A stretch of DNA of 64,000 nucleotides, from the NCBI GenBank assembly GCA_035063885.1, contig JAPSFM010000015.1, forward strand, positions 15,527-79,526, in the 5' to 3' direction. This document shows positions 16,645 through 25,799 of this stretch, piece by piece. Origin of the DNA: CAADGY01 sp900696665. Lineage in GTDB: Bacteria; Acidobacteriota; Terriglobia; Bryobacterales; Bryobacteraceae. Within the stretch, counting starts at the first letter, position 1; each line of letters starts with the position of its first letter. Below the pieces are notes generated by a model. That model did not search any database. It was given only the letters and a program-made list of their open reading frames with translations, and had not been told where the DNA came from. A program made the position numbers and the translations under genes.

Positions 16645-17520
16645 ATGAGTTGGACCCGGCGTAACTTTGTCGCCTTAGCGGCGGGTGCTCCGCTGGCTGC
16701 CAGCCAAGGCAGCGGAAAGCCCTCCCTGTGCATATTTTCCAAGCACATGGCAAACCTGAACTACGAACAGCTTGGGAAGGTTTCGAGAGAGATGGGCTTC
16801 GATGGGGTTGACCTGACCGTACGCGCGAAGTCGCACGTTCTGCCGGAGAGGGCGGAGGAAGATATGCCCCAGGCCGTGGAAGCGATCCGCTCGCATGGGG
16901 TCACGGTGCCGATGATCACGACCAATATCCTCCGCCCGGATGAACCCACGACACGCCCGATTCTCTCCACGGCGTCCCGGTTAAAGATCCCCTTGTACAA
17001 GCCCGGATACTGGCTGTACAGGACTCCCGCCGTGCTCGATACCATCCAGCAGGTAAAGAAAGCTACCGAAGGTCTGGTGCAGATGGGGAAGGAATATGGA
17101 ATCGTATCCGGATTCCACAACCATTCGGGCAACTACGTCGGTACAGCGATTTGGGACCTGCGCGATATTATCAAAGACCTGGACCCGGCATGGATCGGGT
17201 ATTATTTCGACCCCGCGCACGCCACCATCGAAGGTGGAAGCTTCAACTGGATTCTGTCGGCGCGGATTGCGCTGCCGCGTCTCAAAATGGTCGCGCTCAA
17301 GGATTTTTATTGGGAAAAGTCGGGCGGGCGCTGGCGCGTGAAGTGGTGTCCACTAGGCGAGGGCATGGTCGACTGGGGAAGGTTCTTCACCATGCTGGCG
17401 GAGTCACGTTTCACCGGCCCGATTTCACTGCACGTCGAATACGAGCCCGCGGACGAACTCGCCGCCATCGCCAGGGATCTGGAGTTCATGAAGGCTCAGG
17501 TGGCGAAGGCGTATAAGTAG
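16645..17520 (+). CDS. Tat-exported sugar isomerase/epimerase-fold protein
   Basis: 291 aa from ATG 16645, which is placed seven bases after GGAAGGA; the in-frame ATG at 16639 is too close to that site. MSWTRRNFVALAAGAP is a Tat signal. The rest is a xylose-isomerase-like TIM barrel with likely metal ligands in GFHNHSGNY, YYFDPAHATIEGG, LKDFYW and LHVEYEP. Such proteins epimerise or isomerise sugars or, in related families, act on 3-keto-glycosides. The neighbouring exported Gfo/Idh enzymes fit that last possibility. Confidence 0.8.
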   Translation: MSWTRRNFVALAAGAPLAASQGSGKPSLCIFSKHMANLNYEQLGKVSREMGFDGVDLTVRAKSHVLPERAEEDMPQAVEAIRSHGVTVPMITTNILRPDEPTTRPILSTASRLKIPLYKPGYWLYRTPAVLDTIQQVKKATEGLVQMGKEYGIVSGFHNHSGNYVGTAIWDLRDIIKDLDPAWIGYYFDPAHATIEGGSFNWILSARIALPRLKMVALKDFYWEKSGGRWRVKWCPLGEGMVDWGRFFTMLAESRFTGPISLHVEYEPADELAAIARDLEFMKAQVAKAYK

Positions 17521-17532
17521 CGCGCGGCCTCG

Positions 17533-18852
17533 TCAGACTTCCAGCTTCCAGGGTGCGCGGTATTTCGGTTTGAGATAGGGCTTGGCCGCGTCCTGCAACA
17601 CAGTTTGCCTGCTGTCGTCCCAATCCAGGCGCATTTTGAGCCGCATCGCGAGGTTGGAAAGAATACACGTTGCCGAGGTCCGGTAGCAGGTTTCGATGTC
17701 GCTGATGGGCTTCTGCCGGCTGCGGATGCACTCGACGAAGTTCTGCCAGTGCGGCTCATTCATCTGCTGCCTGGTATGGTCGCCGCGGGATTGTTCGCCG
17801 CGCTCGCTGGTGAGGAAAACCTCGTACCCGCCGCGATTCACGATCAGCGTCCCTTTTGTTCCGTGGAACGATGTGCCGTAGCGCTCGTTCGCGTGCATCG
17901 GCATGGGATTCGCAGTGCGGCTTTCGTAGGAGCCGATGAAGTCCGGATACCTGTAGGTGGCCAGCATGGTGTCGGGCGTCTCCACGTTATCTTTCACGTA
18001 GAATTTCGAGCCCATCGCGTCGACCGATTTCGGCATTACCTCGTTGAACGCCCACTGTACGATGTCGAGTAGATGGACGCCCCAGTCCGTCATCGCGCCG
18101 CCGGCATAGTCCCAAAAATAACGGAACGTAGAGAATGCGTCGGGCCGCACACCCCAACGGTTCGCATTGAACGGGCGCTTGGGAGCGGGGCCGAGCCACA
18201 TGTCCCAATCCAGGCCGGCGGGAGGCTCGCTGTCCGGCGGATTTCCCCACCCTTCCTGTTTTGCCAGTCCGGCCTGCCACGTGCGGCAAAACGTGATGTC
18301 GCCCAGTTCGCCGCTCCTAACAATCTCGACGGCTTTTTGAAAATGCACGCCGGAGCGCTGCATGGTTCCGGCCTGCACAACACGCTGGTACTTGCGCGCG
18401 GCCTCCACCATCTTCTGTCCCTCTTCCACGTAAACACACAGCGGCTTCTCGACATATACATCCTTGCCCGCCTTACACGCCTCTATGGTCATGTAAGGGT
18501 GCCAGTGTTCCGGCGTAGATATGCAAACGGCGTCGATGGACTTGTCGGCAATGATCTCGCGAAAATCGCGGTAGCCTCTGGTCTGGTACCCGTTGCGGCG
18601 CGCCAGCGCTTCCGCCTTTTCCAGGTGCGGCTGGTACACATCGCAGACCGCGACCGGCTGTATGGCGGGATTCTTCATCGAAATACCGAGATTCGCCGTG
18701 CCCATCCGGCCCATCCCTATGTATCCGACCGTTATCTTGTCGTTCGCGCCCTTGATGCTTCCGGTGAAAAGAGACGTTGTCAGAGCTGCGGCCCCGGCAG
18801 TCTTGCAAAAATCCCTACGATTTGCGGTCGCCCGCCGCTCCACTGATGACAT
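17533..18852 (-). CDS. Tat-exported Gfo/Idh/MocA oxidoreductase
   Basis: 439 aa from ATG 18852; the frame extends to 18918 but that would run into the msrB start. The signal NRRDFCKTAGAAALTTS is of Tat type. The Rossmann motif is YIGMGRMGTANLG and the catalytic lysine motif is VEKPLCVYV. GLDWDMWLGPAPKRPFN and YAGGAMTDWGVHLLDI are typical of the long subgroup found in Planctomycetes and Acidobacteria. Convergent with, and only 12 bases from, the exported epimerase-like gene. Probable periplasmic sugar dehydrogenase; substrate unknown. Confidence 0.85.
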   Translation of the reverse strand: MSSVERRATANRRDFCKTAGAAALTTSLFTGSIKGANDKITVGYIGMGRMGTANLGISMKNPAIQPVAVCDVYQPHLEKAEALARRNGYQTRGYRDFREIIADKSIDAVCISTPEHWHPYMTIEACKAGKDVYVEKPLCVYVEEGQKMVEAARKYQRVVQAGTMQRSGVHFQKAVEIVRSGELGDITFCRTWQAGLAKQEGWGNPPDSEPPAGLDWDMWLGPAPKRPFNANRWGVRPDAFSTFRYFWDYAGGAMTDWGVHLLDIVQWAFNEVMPKSVDAMGSKFYVKDNVETPDTMLATYRYPDFIGSYESRTANPMPMHANERYGTSFHGTKGTLIVNRGGYEVFLTSERGEQSRGDHTRQQMNEPHWQNFVECIRSRQKPISDIETCYRTSATCILSNLAMRLKMRLDWDDSRQTVLQDAAKPYLKPKYRAPWKLEV

Positions 18853-18916
18853 ATGGGTCTGTCTCCTTTGCAACCCTGTTTTACCATAGCAAATAGGAAG
18901 GGACTGGGAACCCGGC

Positions 18917-19327
18917 ATGCCAGATAAAGTGCAAAAAAGCGAGGAAGAATGGAAACGGGAATTGCCGCCGCTTTCCTATGAGGTCACCCGTAACAAAGCT
19001 ACGGAGGCGCCTTTCACGGGCAAGTACAACAAGCACCACGAGGCGGGCACGTACCGCTGCATCGCCTGTGGGAACTCTCTTTTTACTTCGGAGACGAAAT
19101 TCGATTCCGGAAGCGGTTGGCCAAGTTTCTGGGCGCCGGCTGCAGAAGAGAACGTCGGCACCGAAGTGGACCGGTCTCATGGCATGACACGCACCGAGGT
19201 GCATTGCAGCCGGTGTGGAGCCCATCTTGGCCATGTCTTCGACGACGGACCCGCACCTACGCACCTGCGGTATTGCATAAACTCCGCCGCCCTCGACTTC
19301 GAACAGGCGAAGAAAGCCGGCGAATAG
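18917..19327 (+). CDS. msrB: peptide-methionine (R)-S-oxide reductase
   Basis: 136 aa cytoplasmic repair enzyme that reduces the R epimer of methionine sulfoxide. The zinc site is Cys48/Cys51 (CIAC) and Cys97/Cys100 (CSRC). The catalytic cysteine is Cys120 in [15 protein letters not shown] (68-73) and GHVFDDGP (105-112) are family signatures. No signal peptide, and no MsrA domain is fused. It sits divergent from the Gfo/Idh gene and 28 bases before an aldo/keto reductase. Confidence 0.95.
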   Translation: MPDKVQKSEEEWKRELPPLSYEVTRNKATEAPFTGKYNKHHEAGTYRCIACGNSLFTSETKFDSGSGWPSFWAPAAEENVGTEVDRSHGMTRTEVHCSRCGAHLGHVFDDGPAPTHLRYCINSAALDFEQAKKAGE

Positions 19328-19355
19328 CCCTCGCGCAGTTGTTATAACGAAAGGG

Positions 19356-20327
19356 ATGGAACGGAAACAACTAGGCGATAGTGGCATGCAGTTGACGCGC
19401 ATCGGAGTCGGCGCATGGGCGATGGGTGGTGGCGGCTGGGCCTTTGCCTGGGGGCCGCAGGACGACGATCAATCCATTGCAGCAATTCGAGCCGCTTTGG
19501 ATGCCGGGGTCAACTGGATTGACACTGCGGCGGTTTACGGCTTGGGCCATTCCGAGCAGATTGTGGCGCGCGCGATCGAGGGGCGTGCGGAACGCCCATA
19601 TGTCTTTACAAAGTGCGAGCGCGTCTGGAACGAGCGTGGTGAAATCAGCGGCAGCCTTAAAGCAGACTCCGTGCGGCGGGAATGCGAGACCAGCCTGCGC
19701 CGCCTGAAACTCGATTACATCGATCTCTATCAGATTCACTGGCCCGACCCGGACGAAGATATCGAAGAGGGCTGGACCGAAATGGCGAAGTTGAAACAGG
19801 AGGGGAAGGTACGCTACATCGGTGTATCGAACTTCAGTGTGCCGCAAATGGAGCGGGCGATGAAGATCGCACCCATTACGTCTCTTCAGCCGCCCTATTC
19901 GCTGATTTCCAGGGACGCCGAACGGGATCTTCTGCCGTTTGCCGCCCAAAACAATATCGGCGTAATTGTTTACTCTCCCATGCAATCGGGTCTATTATCC
20001 GGAGCCATGACACGGGAGCGCGTCGCATCGTTTCCCCTGGACGATTTCCGCCGCCGCAAGCCGCAATTTCAGGAGCCGCAGTTAAGCCGCAATCTTCAGC
20101 TTGCGGGCAAATTGGGAGAAACCGGCAGGCGTCATAGCCGTTCCGCCGGCGAGGTTGCAATCGCCTGGACCCTGAGACACCCGGCGGTGACCGCCGCCAT
20201 TGTGGGACTTCGATCCGCGGAACAATTTGAAGGGGTCAAAGGAGCCATGGAGTTTCGTCTGAGCGCGGAAGAGGTCCAGGAAATCGAGGACTTCCAAATC
20301 AGGCTGAACGAGCCGGTGCGCGTCTGA
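19356..20327 (+). CDS. aldo/keto reductase
   Basis: 323 aa NAD(P)H-dependent oxidoreductase with a (beta/alpha)8 barrel. The catalytic tetrad is complete: Asp56 and Tyr61 in IDTAAVYG, Lys86 in VFTKCERV, His128 in DLYQIHWP. VRYIGVSNFS and the C-terminal nucleotide-binding stretch AIVGLRSAEQFEG match the family, closest to the YajO/Tas-like group. Cytoplasmic. It follows msrB on the same strand, possibly as a two-gene unit. Confidence 0.92.
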   Translation: MERKQLGDSGMQLTRIGVGAWAMGGGGWAFAWGPQDDDQSIAAIRAALDAGVNWIDTAAVYGLGHSEQIVARAIEGRAERPYVFTKCERVWNERGEISGSLKADSVRRECETSLRRLKLDYIDLYQIHWPDPDEDIEEGWTEMAKLKQEGKVRYIGVSNFSVPQMERAMKIAPITSLQPPYSLISRDAERDLLPFAAQNNIGVIVYSPMQSGLLSGAMTRERVASFPLDDFRRRKPQFQEPQLSRNLQLAGKLGETGRRHSRSAGEVAIAWTLRHPAVTAAIVGLRSAEQFEGVKGAMEFRLSAEEVQEIEDFQIRLNEPVRV

Positions 20328-20351
20328 ACCGACACCGCTCCGGTTCCCCTG

Positions 20352-20564
20352 CTATGGTGCCGTCCGCCGCCGCCGTACCCGCGCCAGAACCATGCCGGCG
20401 GCCGGCTCCGGTTGGAGATCGAATTCAAGTTCACGCAACTCGCGATCGATGATCAGCTTCTCGATTCCGGATCCCAGCGCCGGTGAATTCAGTTCGCGTC
20501 TGCGGCGTTCCATCCGGTCGAGAATCGCTGCTCCGATCTGCAACCTTTGCTTCAGGGTAGTCAT
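20352..20564 (-). CDS. small charged protein of unknown function
   Basis: 70 aa from ATG 20564 (a GTG two codons upstream is the alternative). AAGGGAGAGA lies six to seven bases before the ATG, which is the main support. The sequence is rich in Arg and Glu (LDRMERRRRELN, DRELRELEFDL) and has no recognisable domain or signal. It lies 57 bases after the tandem hydrolase gene on the same strand and may be the last gene of that operon. Confidence 0.5.
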   Translation of the reverse strand: MTTLKQRLQIGAAILDRMERRRRELNSPALGSGIEKLIIDRELRELEFDLQPEPAAGMVLARVRRRRTAP

Positions 20565-20621
20565 TACCACTCTCTCCCTTCACTTATTAAACGCGCAAAC
20601 GGAAGGCGGAATTAGTCATCG

Positions 20622-22934
20622 CTACCGTGGAGTCCACCCCAGGTGGCGTTCCAGGAACCGGAACGTCCCCTGCCCATTGATGGCATGCCCGCCGTTGAAA
20701 TACTCGATTTCGGTCCGCTCGGGCATTGCGAACTGCGTGTACAGATATTGCGTCTTCGCATACTCGTAGGCGACCCAGCGGTCGCGCCCCACACCATCGT
20801 GATGGCCGCGCTCCACCATGAACGGGCGGGGAAAAATCAGGTACGTCATCTCGGAGTAATCGAACGTGCTGCCCAGGTTGAAGTAGGGCATCTCCCACTC
20901 GATGGTGTACATGAAGCTAAATGGCTCGTCCGTGGCCGCTACTTTACGGGTCCAATTGTTGAAGTCGCCGGAGCAGATGGAAAGCGCGTATTTCTCCAGT
21001 ACCGCCGGTACCCGCACTGCCGTTTCGCCGCCATAGCTCAAGCCGTAAAAGCCCATCCGTGAACCATCCACAAACGGCAGTGTTTCGAGCCACCGCAGAA
21101 GCTGATCGTGTTGGCCGATGATAAAGGAAAACAGCGACGCTTTCACGCCGTTTGCTTTCCGGCTCAACCAGCGGTAGCGGTCTTCCCCACGGTAGAGATT
21201 GTGTGGAGCAAAGACGACGAATCCACGATCCGCCAGCCGGGCGGCGAAGCGATTGTAGGCGTTGCCTTCCACTTCAATCACGTCCTTCGGCACACCGTTG
21301 CGCCCGTGCTGGCAAACCACGACCGGGCGCTTTTCTCCCGGCCCGATATTTTTCGGCACCAGCATCACTCCCCAGGCGAAGACATCCGGCCAGACGTCAA
21401 GCACGACTTCGTAGCCAGTCCATTTTTTTGTGTCATAGACTTTGCGCGTCCTGGGGTTCGGAGCAAGCATCGGATAGTCGAACCGTCCCATCAGTTCTTT
21501 CCAGAAATACTCGCGATATTTCCTGGCGCCTTCGACGAACGATGCGGGCTCGATGGTGGGATGGCCGGGCTTGGTAGACCAGGGTCCGGGGGCGAGGCGA
21601 GGCTCCACCTTCAGCGAAAAGAACTCGGCGCGGGTCCGTTCAGATTCGCGGACCCGCAACTGCACGTGCGTTTCGAGTTCCTTTACCTGGCGTTTCTGCC
21701 GCGCGGCGGGGTCGAACACGCGCCGCGAATCCGCTGCCCTGGTGGAGGCGCTTTCAAGTGTTAGCTTGACATTCAGATATCCGAGAAAGCGCCGCAGCGC
21801 GTCCACGGAGCCGGGTCCGGCGAAAGCGCCGCCGCCGTGAACGAGAACGTTTGGCTGAAAACCGGGACGTGTCAATTTGTCGATACGCTTGAATTCTTCG
21901 CTCACACTTGTGAACACCGGCGGCACCAGGTCGCCCTTGGCAGTCCGGATTTCCGGCGGCCGGCTGAATTCCACCACGAGCGCGCGCGGCGCGATGAGGC
22001 TGGCGATTTCGGCGTCGCCGAATTCTTCCAGCAATCCCCAGACGTTGCGATAGATCGGCTCGGACCATACTTTCTGCCGCGAATCGAAATAGCCGCTCAC
22101 CAGAGCCGCATCGATTCGCGGCTCTGCAGCCGCTGAATAGAAGGCAATCAAACCGCCTTCCGCATAACCCGCCACACCGATCTTCGCGGCGGGATTTCGC
22201 GACTTGATCCACTCCACCGCGGCGCGCACCTTCTGCACTTCGTAGCCAATGACATGCCGGCCCATGTGAAACGCCTGGCGGTAGATCCATTCGCGATGCG
22301 GCTGGTCTGTCATCCTGATATCGGGCCGCCCGGACCAGCGGGCTTCGCGGCTCACCAGCACCGGCACCAGCACCAGGCAGCCCGATTCAGCAAGCGTCCG
22401 CGCGAACTGCGACCCGTCCGGCACACCAGGCGCGAGACCCGCTATCTGTTCCGGAGTTTGATCGGCGTCGGGCAGAGCAATGACAAAGGCAGCAGGACTC
22501 CGCCGCGGTTCGAGCAGCAGTCCCTCGCCATGCACCCCCTCCAGCACCGGCCAGCGTACCTGGTATACGCGATACGCCGCGGTTTCAGCCAGAACGAGCG
22601 GATCTGTGCCCTCGCTGAATCGCTCGATGGCGGCGGGCAAGAGCGGATCGACAGCCCCGATCTTCTCGACGAATCTCCGGCGGTTTTCCGATATCGATTG
22701 TTCATACGCCGCCGGAGACGAGAGATCGCGATGCCAATGGCGCGTCCTCGCGTCGAGCGACTCCGAGATCTTGCGCTCCACGAAACGGTGCGCGCCATCC
22801 ATCATGCGCACCGAAAGATCGCCTTGCCACGTTAAAGAAGCGGTACCGGGTAAGGCGCCGGGTGGTTGAGCGCTGATGGAAGGAGTGCCGCATAGCAGAA
22901 CTGCCAAGCCCAGCCAGCGGCCCCCTGAGAGCAT
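20622..22934 (-). CDS. exported tandem alpha/beta-hydrolase, first active site degenerate
   Basis: 770 aa from ATG 22934, with a Sec signal at 1-22 (LGLAVLLCGTPSISAQ). Two alpha/beta-hydrolase domains of the acetyl-xylan-esterase/dienelactone-hydrolase type are joined. In the first (about 110-390) the nucleophile elbow reads GYAEGG at 256-261, so the serine is Ala258. In the second (about 500-770) it reads GLSYGG with Ser633, and His750 in NGGHAING is a probable catalytic histidine. The first domain may bind rather than hydrolyse. The gene starts 8 bases after the triple Rid gene and so belongs to its operon. Confidence 0.8.
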   Translation of the reverse strand: MLSGGRWLGLAVLLCGTPSISAQPPGALPGTASLTWQGDLSVRMMDGAHRFVERKISESLDARTRHWHRDLSSPAAYEQSISENRRRFVEKIGAVDPLLPAAIERFSEGTDPLVLAETAAYRVYQVRWPVLEGVHGEGLLLEPRRSPAAFVIALPDADQTPEQIAGLAPGVPDGSQFARTLAESGCLVLVPVLVSREARWSGRPDIRMTDQPHREWIYRQAFHMGRHVIGYEVQKVRAAVEWIKSRNPAAKIGVAGYAEGGLIAFYSAAAEPRIDAALVSGYFDSRQKVWSEPIYRNVWGLLEEFGDAEIASLIAPRALVVEFSRPPEIRTAKGDLVPPVFTSVSEEFKRIDKLTRPGFQPNVLVHGGGAFAGPGSVDALRRFLGYLNVKLTLESASTRAADSRRVFDPAARQKRQVKELETHVQLRVRESERTRAEFFSLKVEPRLAPGPWSTKPGHPTIEPASFVEGARKYREYFWKELMGRFDYPMLAPNPRTRKVYDTKKWTGYEVVLDVWPDVFAWGVMLVPKNIGPGEKRPVVVCQHGRNGVPKDVIEVEGNAYNRFAARLADRGFVVFAPHNLYRGEDRYRWLSRKANGVKASLFSFIIGQHDQLLRWLETLPFVDGSRMGFYGLSYGGETAVRVPAVLEKYALSICSGDFNNWTRKVAATDEPFSFMYTIEWEMPYFNLGSTFDYSEMTYLIFPRPFMVERGHHDGVGRDRWVAYEYAKTQYLYTQFAMPERTEIEYFNGGHAINGQGTFRFLERHLGWTPR

Positions 22935-22942
22935 CCTATTTC

Positions 22943-24154
22943 TCACTTCACGGCGACAAGCGAAACTTCTTCCAGTTTCGGCCACCGGCCCCGATTGTCC
23001 GGCTTGCGCTCTACTGGCGCGAGCGGCGCGACCGTCGTACGGGTCGGCTTTGTCGTTTTGAAGTACTCGCCGTAGGCCGCGTTCATTGTGCCGAACTCAT
23101 CCAGGTTGTCCACATAGACGTTAGTAGCGACAACATTATCGAAGCTCAGGCCCGCTTCCTCTAATCCGTCCAGCAGGTTCCGCATGGTCTGGCGCACCTG
23201 GTGGTCTACCGTTTGTGCGTAAATACCGCCATTCGGCCCCGGAATGAACCCGGATTTCGCGGAGCAGTAGAACGTATCTCCGGCCCACACACAGGGGCTT
23301 GCAGTGGCGCTCGGCTCCATATTCTTCGGCCGCACGGCGCGCCGTTGCGACAAGTCGCGAACAGCGATCATGGTGAATTCGATATTGGCTCCGCGGGGGA
23401 GGCCGCTCACACGAATCGTCGCGCGCGCCGGCGTGTTGCCAAATTCAAAGTGCTTTGCATATACGTTGTTCATCACGTTCATCGGCACGCCATCGGTCAG
23501 GTACGGGTTGACGAACGCCACGTGGCGAAAATCGAGACCCGCTTCGGCAAGAGTCTCTTTCACCCGGTCGAGCGAAAGTTGAACCTGCGCAGCCGGGTCG
23601 CTCGGGATTGCTCCGGTTTTCGGATCGCGTCCCACCAGGCCCGAAACGTACATCCTGTTGCCTGCCAGGACGCCGGCGGAAATAGTGGAGGCCGCCTGGA
23701 AGCTCTTTGGATTCACGATCTTCTTCATCTTCAAATCGCGCACGGCAACGGCGTTGATCTCAATCGGGGTATCCGTCGGCATGCGATGGACTCCGAGCGT
23801 CGCGCGGGCAGGAGGATTCTTGGTAAACACTTTACGCCAGGATTCATTCATGCGGTCGTACTGGGTGACATCCTTCATGTAGACCTGCGTGTAGACGATG
23901 TGTTCCATCGTCAGCCCCGCGGCTTCGATGACGGTGCGCACGTTCGCAAGACAATCGGTGGTCTGTTGCTCAGTCGTTTCGGCGAACTTGCCCTCCCGGT
24001 TTCTTGCGCCCTGGCCGGAGATGTACAGAAAATCGCCGGCGAAGATGCCTGGGCTGAATGGTCCGACCGGCGGTGGACCCGGCGGTGCAACAACTTTCAA
24101 ATCGGCTGCCTGAACTGCGAGCAGACCTAGCAAGAAAAAAGCGCTGAGCTTCAA
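22943..24154 (-). CDS. exported single-chain triple Rid (YjgF/UK114) protein
   Basis: 403 aa from TTG 24154, with GGAGG eight bases upstream. A Sec signal (MKLSAFFLLGLLAVQA) is followed by three Rid domains of about 127 residues. Each keeps the arginine that binds the carboxylate in RidA: Arg117 (PARATLGV), Arg244 (PARATIRV) and Arg372 (PTRTTVAP), spaced 127 and 128 residues apart. RidA is a homotrimer with active sites between subunits; here one chain could form the whole trimer. Rid proteins hydrolyse enamine/imine intermediates released by PLP enzymes, and a PLP enzyme is encoded directly upstream. Confidence 0.88.
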   Translation of the reverse strand: MKLSAFFLLGLLAVQAADLKVVAPPGPPPVGPFSPGIFAGDFLYISGQGARNREGKFAETTEQQTTDCLANVRTVIEAAGLTMEHIVYTQVYMKDVTQYDRMNESWRKVFTKNPPARATLGVHRMPTDTPIEINAVAVRDLKMKKIVNPKSFQAASTISAGVLAGNRMYVSGLVGRDPKTGAIPSDPAAQVQLSLDRVKETLAEAGLDFRHVAFVNPYLTDGVPMNVMNNVYAKHFEFGNTPARATIRVSGLPRGANIEFTMIAVRDLSQRRAVRPKNMEPSATASPCVWAGDTFYCSAKSGFIPGPNGGIYAQTVDHQVRQTMRNLLDGLEEAGLSFDNVVATNVYVDNLDEFGTMNAAYGEYFKTTKPTRTTVAPLAPVERKPDNRGRWPKLEEVSLVAVK

Positions 24155-24185
24155 AATGTTCCTCCAGTAAAGATATAGATGGATC

Positions 24186-25799
24186 TTAGGCCCGATAGCG
24201 GTAACGTTCCGCCGTCCATTCCCCTAATCCGTATTCGCCCATGCTGACTTTGCCCGACATCTGCTCACCCTCGAGTTTGCCGGCAAAATCGTATTCAAGG
24301 GACGTGCCCTCATAACGGTGGCGGCTGCGGAAGCGGATTTCGCCGGCTTCCACTTCGCCACGAAGATCGCCTTTCAATTCCTCTCCATGATGCACGCCGG
24401 TGAGCGACGCTCCCCTCTGCTCCAGGAACAGGCGATGCTCCGCTGTCCCGCAGAAGTATTTCATGTGCAGAACCCACTGTCCCGCGATGTTAGGCATGGC
24501 TGCACCTGCCGACGCGGCGTCCCTGGCGGCGGGCGGCTTCGAAAGAATCGCATAAAGACGATCAGCCACAACCGTATGGTCCGCCGGCGTCATCATGTAA
24601 GGCATGATGGTGACCGAGCTTTCCGCCGCGTCACGTCTGCCGCCCCTGGCGCCGCTAAGGATGATGCGGGGTTCGGTTTCGATCAGGATCTTTTCCACGT
24701 CGCGGCCATTGATGCCCAGCTTTGTGCCATCCCAGCGAATGTGCAGCAGAGGGGCGTGGTTCGACAAACCTCGTGGAGCCTGCACCTCAGTGGTGACACC
24801 GGCCACTCTTGTCACCTTGCCCGATATGGATCCGAGCCACGACTCCCACACTTTGTATTCCGCCTGGTAGTCGCGCTTCACCCACTGTTCCACCGCGGCG
24901 AGCATGCCCATGATCTCTTCCTTGCCGACCTTCATCGGCCGGCCGAAAGCGTGATGCGGCGCGCTGTGCAGCCATGCGGCCTGTACCAGGTCTTTCCGGC
25001 CCAGCAGCAGGCCCGCCGATTGCGGCCCTCGCAGACACTTGCCTCCGCTGTAGGCCACCATGGTTGCGCCGGCCTGGAGGTGCTTATTCGGAATGGTCAG
25101 CACTTCGGCGGCGGCATCCACCAGCACAGGCACACCGTGGTTACGGGCAATTTGGGAGACGGTTTGGGTTGAGAGCGGTTCGCGGTCCGCCGCGGGGCTG
25201 GCGAGGACCATGATCATCGCGGTGCGAGGATTAATCGCGCGCTCCAGTTCCTCGGACGTGGCCACGTTGATCATCTTGACGCCCAGCATGCGGATCGCAT
25301 GATCATATACGTTGCGCGAGTAGCGCGGGCAGATCACCTCGTTCTTGAGGCCGTCGAGATCCGGCAGGCGTTGCAGTTTCTCCGGATCGGCGCCGGCAAT
25401 ACAAGCCGCGGTGGAATGTGCGAGAGCCGACGCGCAGCCGTTGGTTACGATGCCCCATTCGGCGCCTGTCAGTTGCGCAAGACGCTGGCTGACGCCCTGC
25501 ATGAGCTCGTCGAGATGAACGTAGTGCTTGCTCGCCTCCATCATCGCCTGGCGCACTTCCGGCAACATCAGCGAGCCGCTAATGATGGTGAACGTCCCCT
25601 TACAGTTGATCACCGGCTGAACGCCGATGGATTGATAGATGTTCTCCCCGATGTCGAGAGCGCCCGCCTTCGACGGCGTCACGGCTGCGCCCGGCAGCAG
25701 AGAGCCGGAACCGGCCGCCAAACCGGCCCAGTGAAACAATCCTCGCCGCGTTACCCTGCTGAAGCCATTTTCGAACAGCGCACGAAATCCGACGGACAT
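24186..25799 (-). CDS. Tat-exported SelA/DgaE-type PLP enzyme with a beta-rich C-terminal domain
   Basis: 537 aa from ATG 25799, with GGAGG five bases upstream. VTRRGLFHWAGLAAG is a Tat-type signal. The fold-type I PLP domain shows VLVDAAAEV (Asp228 to the pyridine nitrogen) and YSGGKCLRGPQSAG with the Schiff-base lysine Lys254, the signature of the SelA/DgaE family (selenocysteine synthase, D-glucosaminate-6-phosphate ammonia-lyase). Residues about 440-537 form a separate beta-rich domain (FLEQRGASLTGVHHGEEL, GKVSMGEYGLGEW). Export rules out tRNA as substrate. An ammonia-lyase on an amino sugar acid or amino acid is the best guess. Confidence 0.82.
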   Translation of the reverse strand: MSVGFRALFENGFSRVTRRGLFHWAGLAAGSGSLLPGAAVTPSKAGALDIGENIYQSIGVQPVINCKGTFTIISGSLMLPEVRQAMMEASKHYVHLDELMQGVSQRLAQLTGAEWGIVTNGCASALAHSTAACIAGADPEKLQRLPDLDGLKNEVICPRYSRNVYDHAIRMLGVKMINVATSEELERAINPRTAMIMVLASPAADREPLSTQTVSQIARNHGVPVLVDAAAEVLTIPNKHLQAGATMVAYSGGKCLRGPQSAGLLLGRKDLVQAAWLHSAPHHAFGRPMKVGKEEIMGMLAAVEQWVKRDYQAEYKVWESWLGSISGKVTRVAGVTTEVQAPRGLSNHAPLLHIRWDGTKLGINGRDVEKILIETEPRIILSGARGGRRDAAESSVTIMPYMMTPADHTVVADRLYAILSKPPAARDAASAGAAMPNIAGQWVLHMKYFCGTAEHRLFLEQRGASLTGVHHGEELKGDLRGEVEAGEIRFRSRHRYEGTSLEYDFAGKLEGEQMSGKVSMGEYGLGEWTAERYRYRA

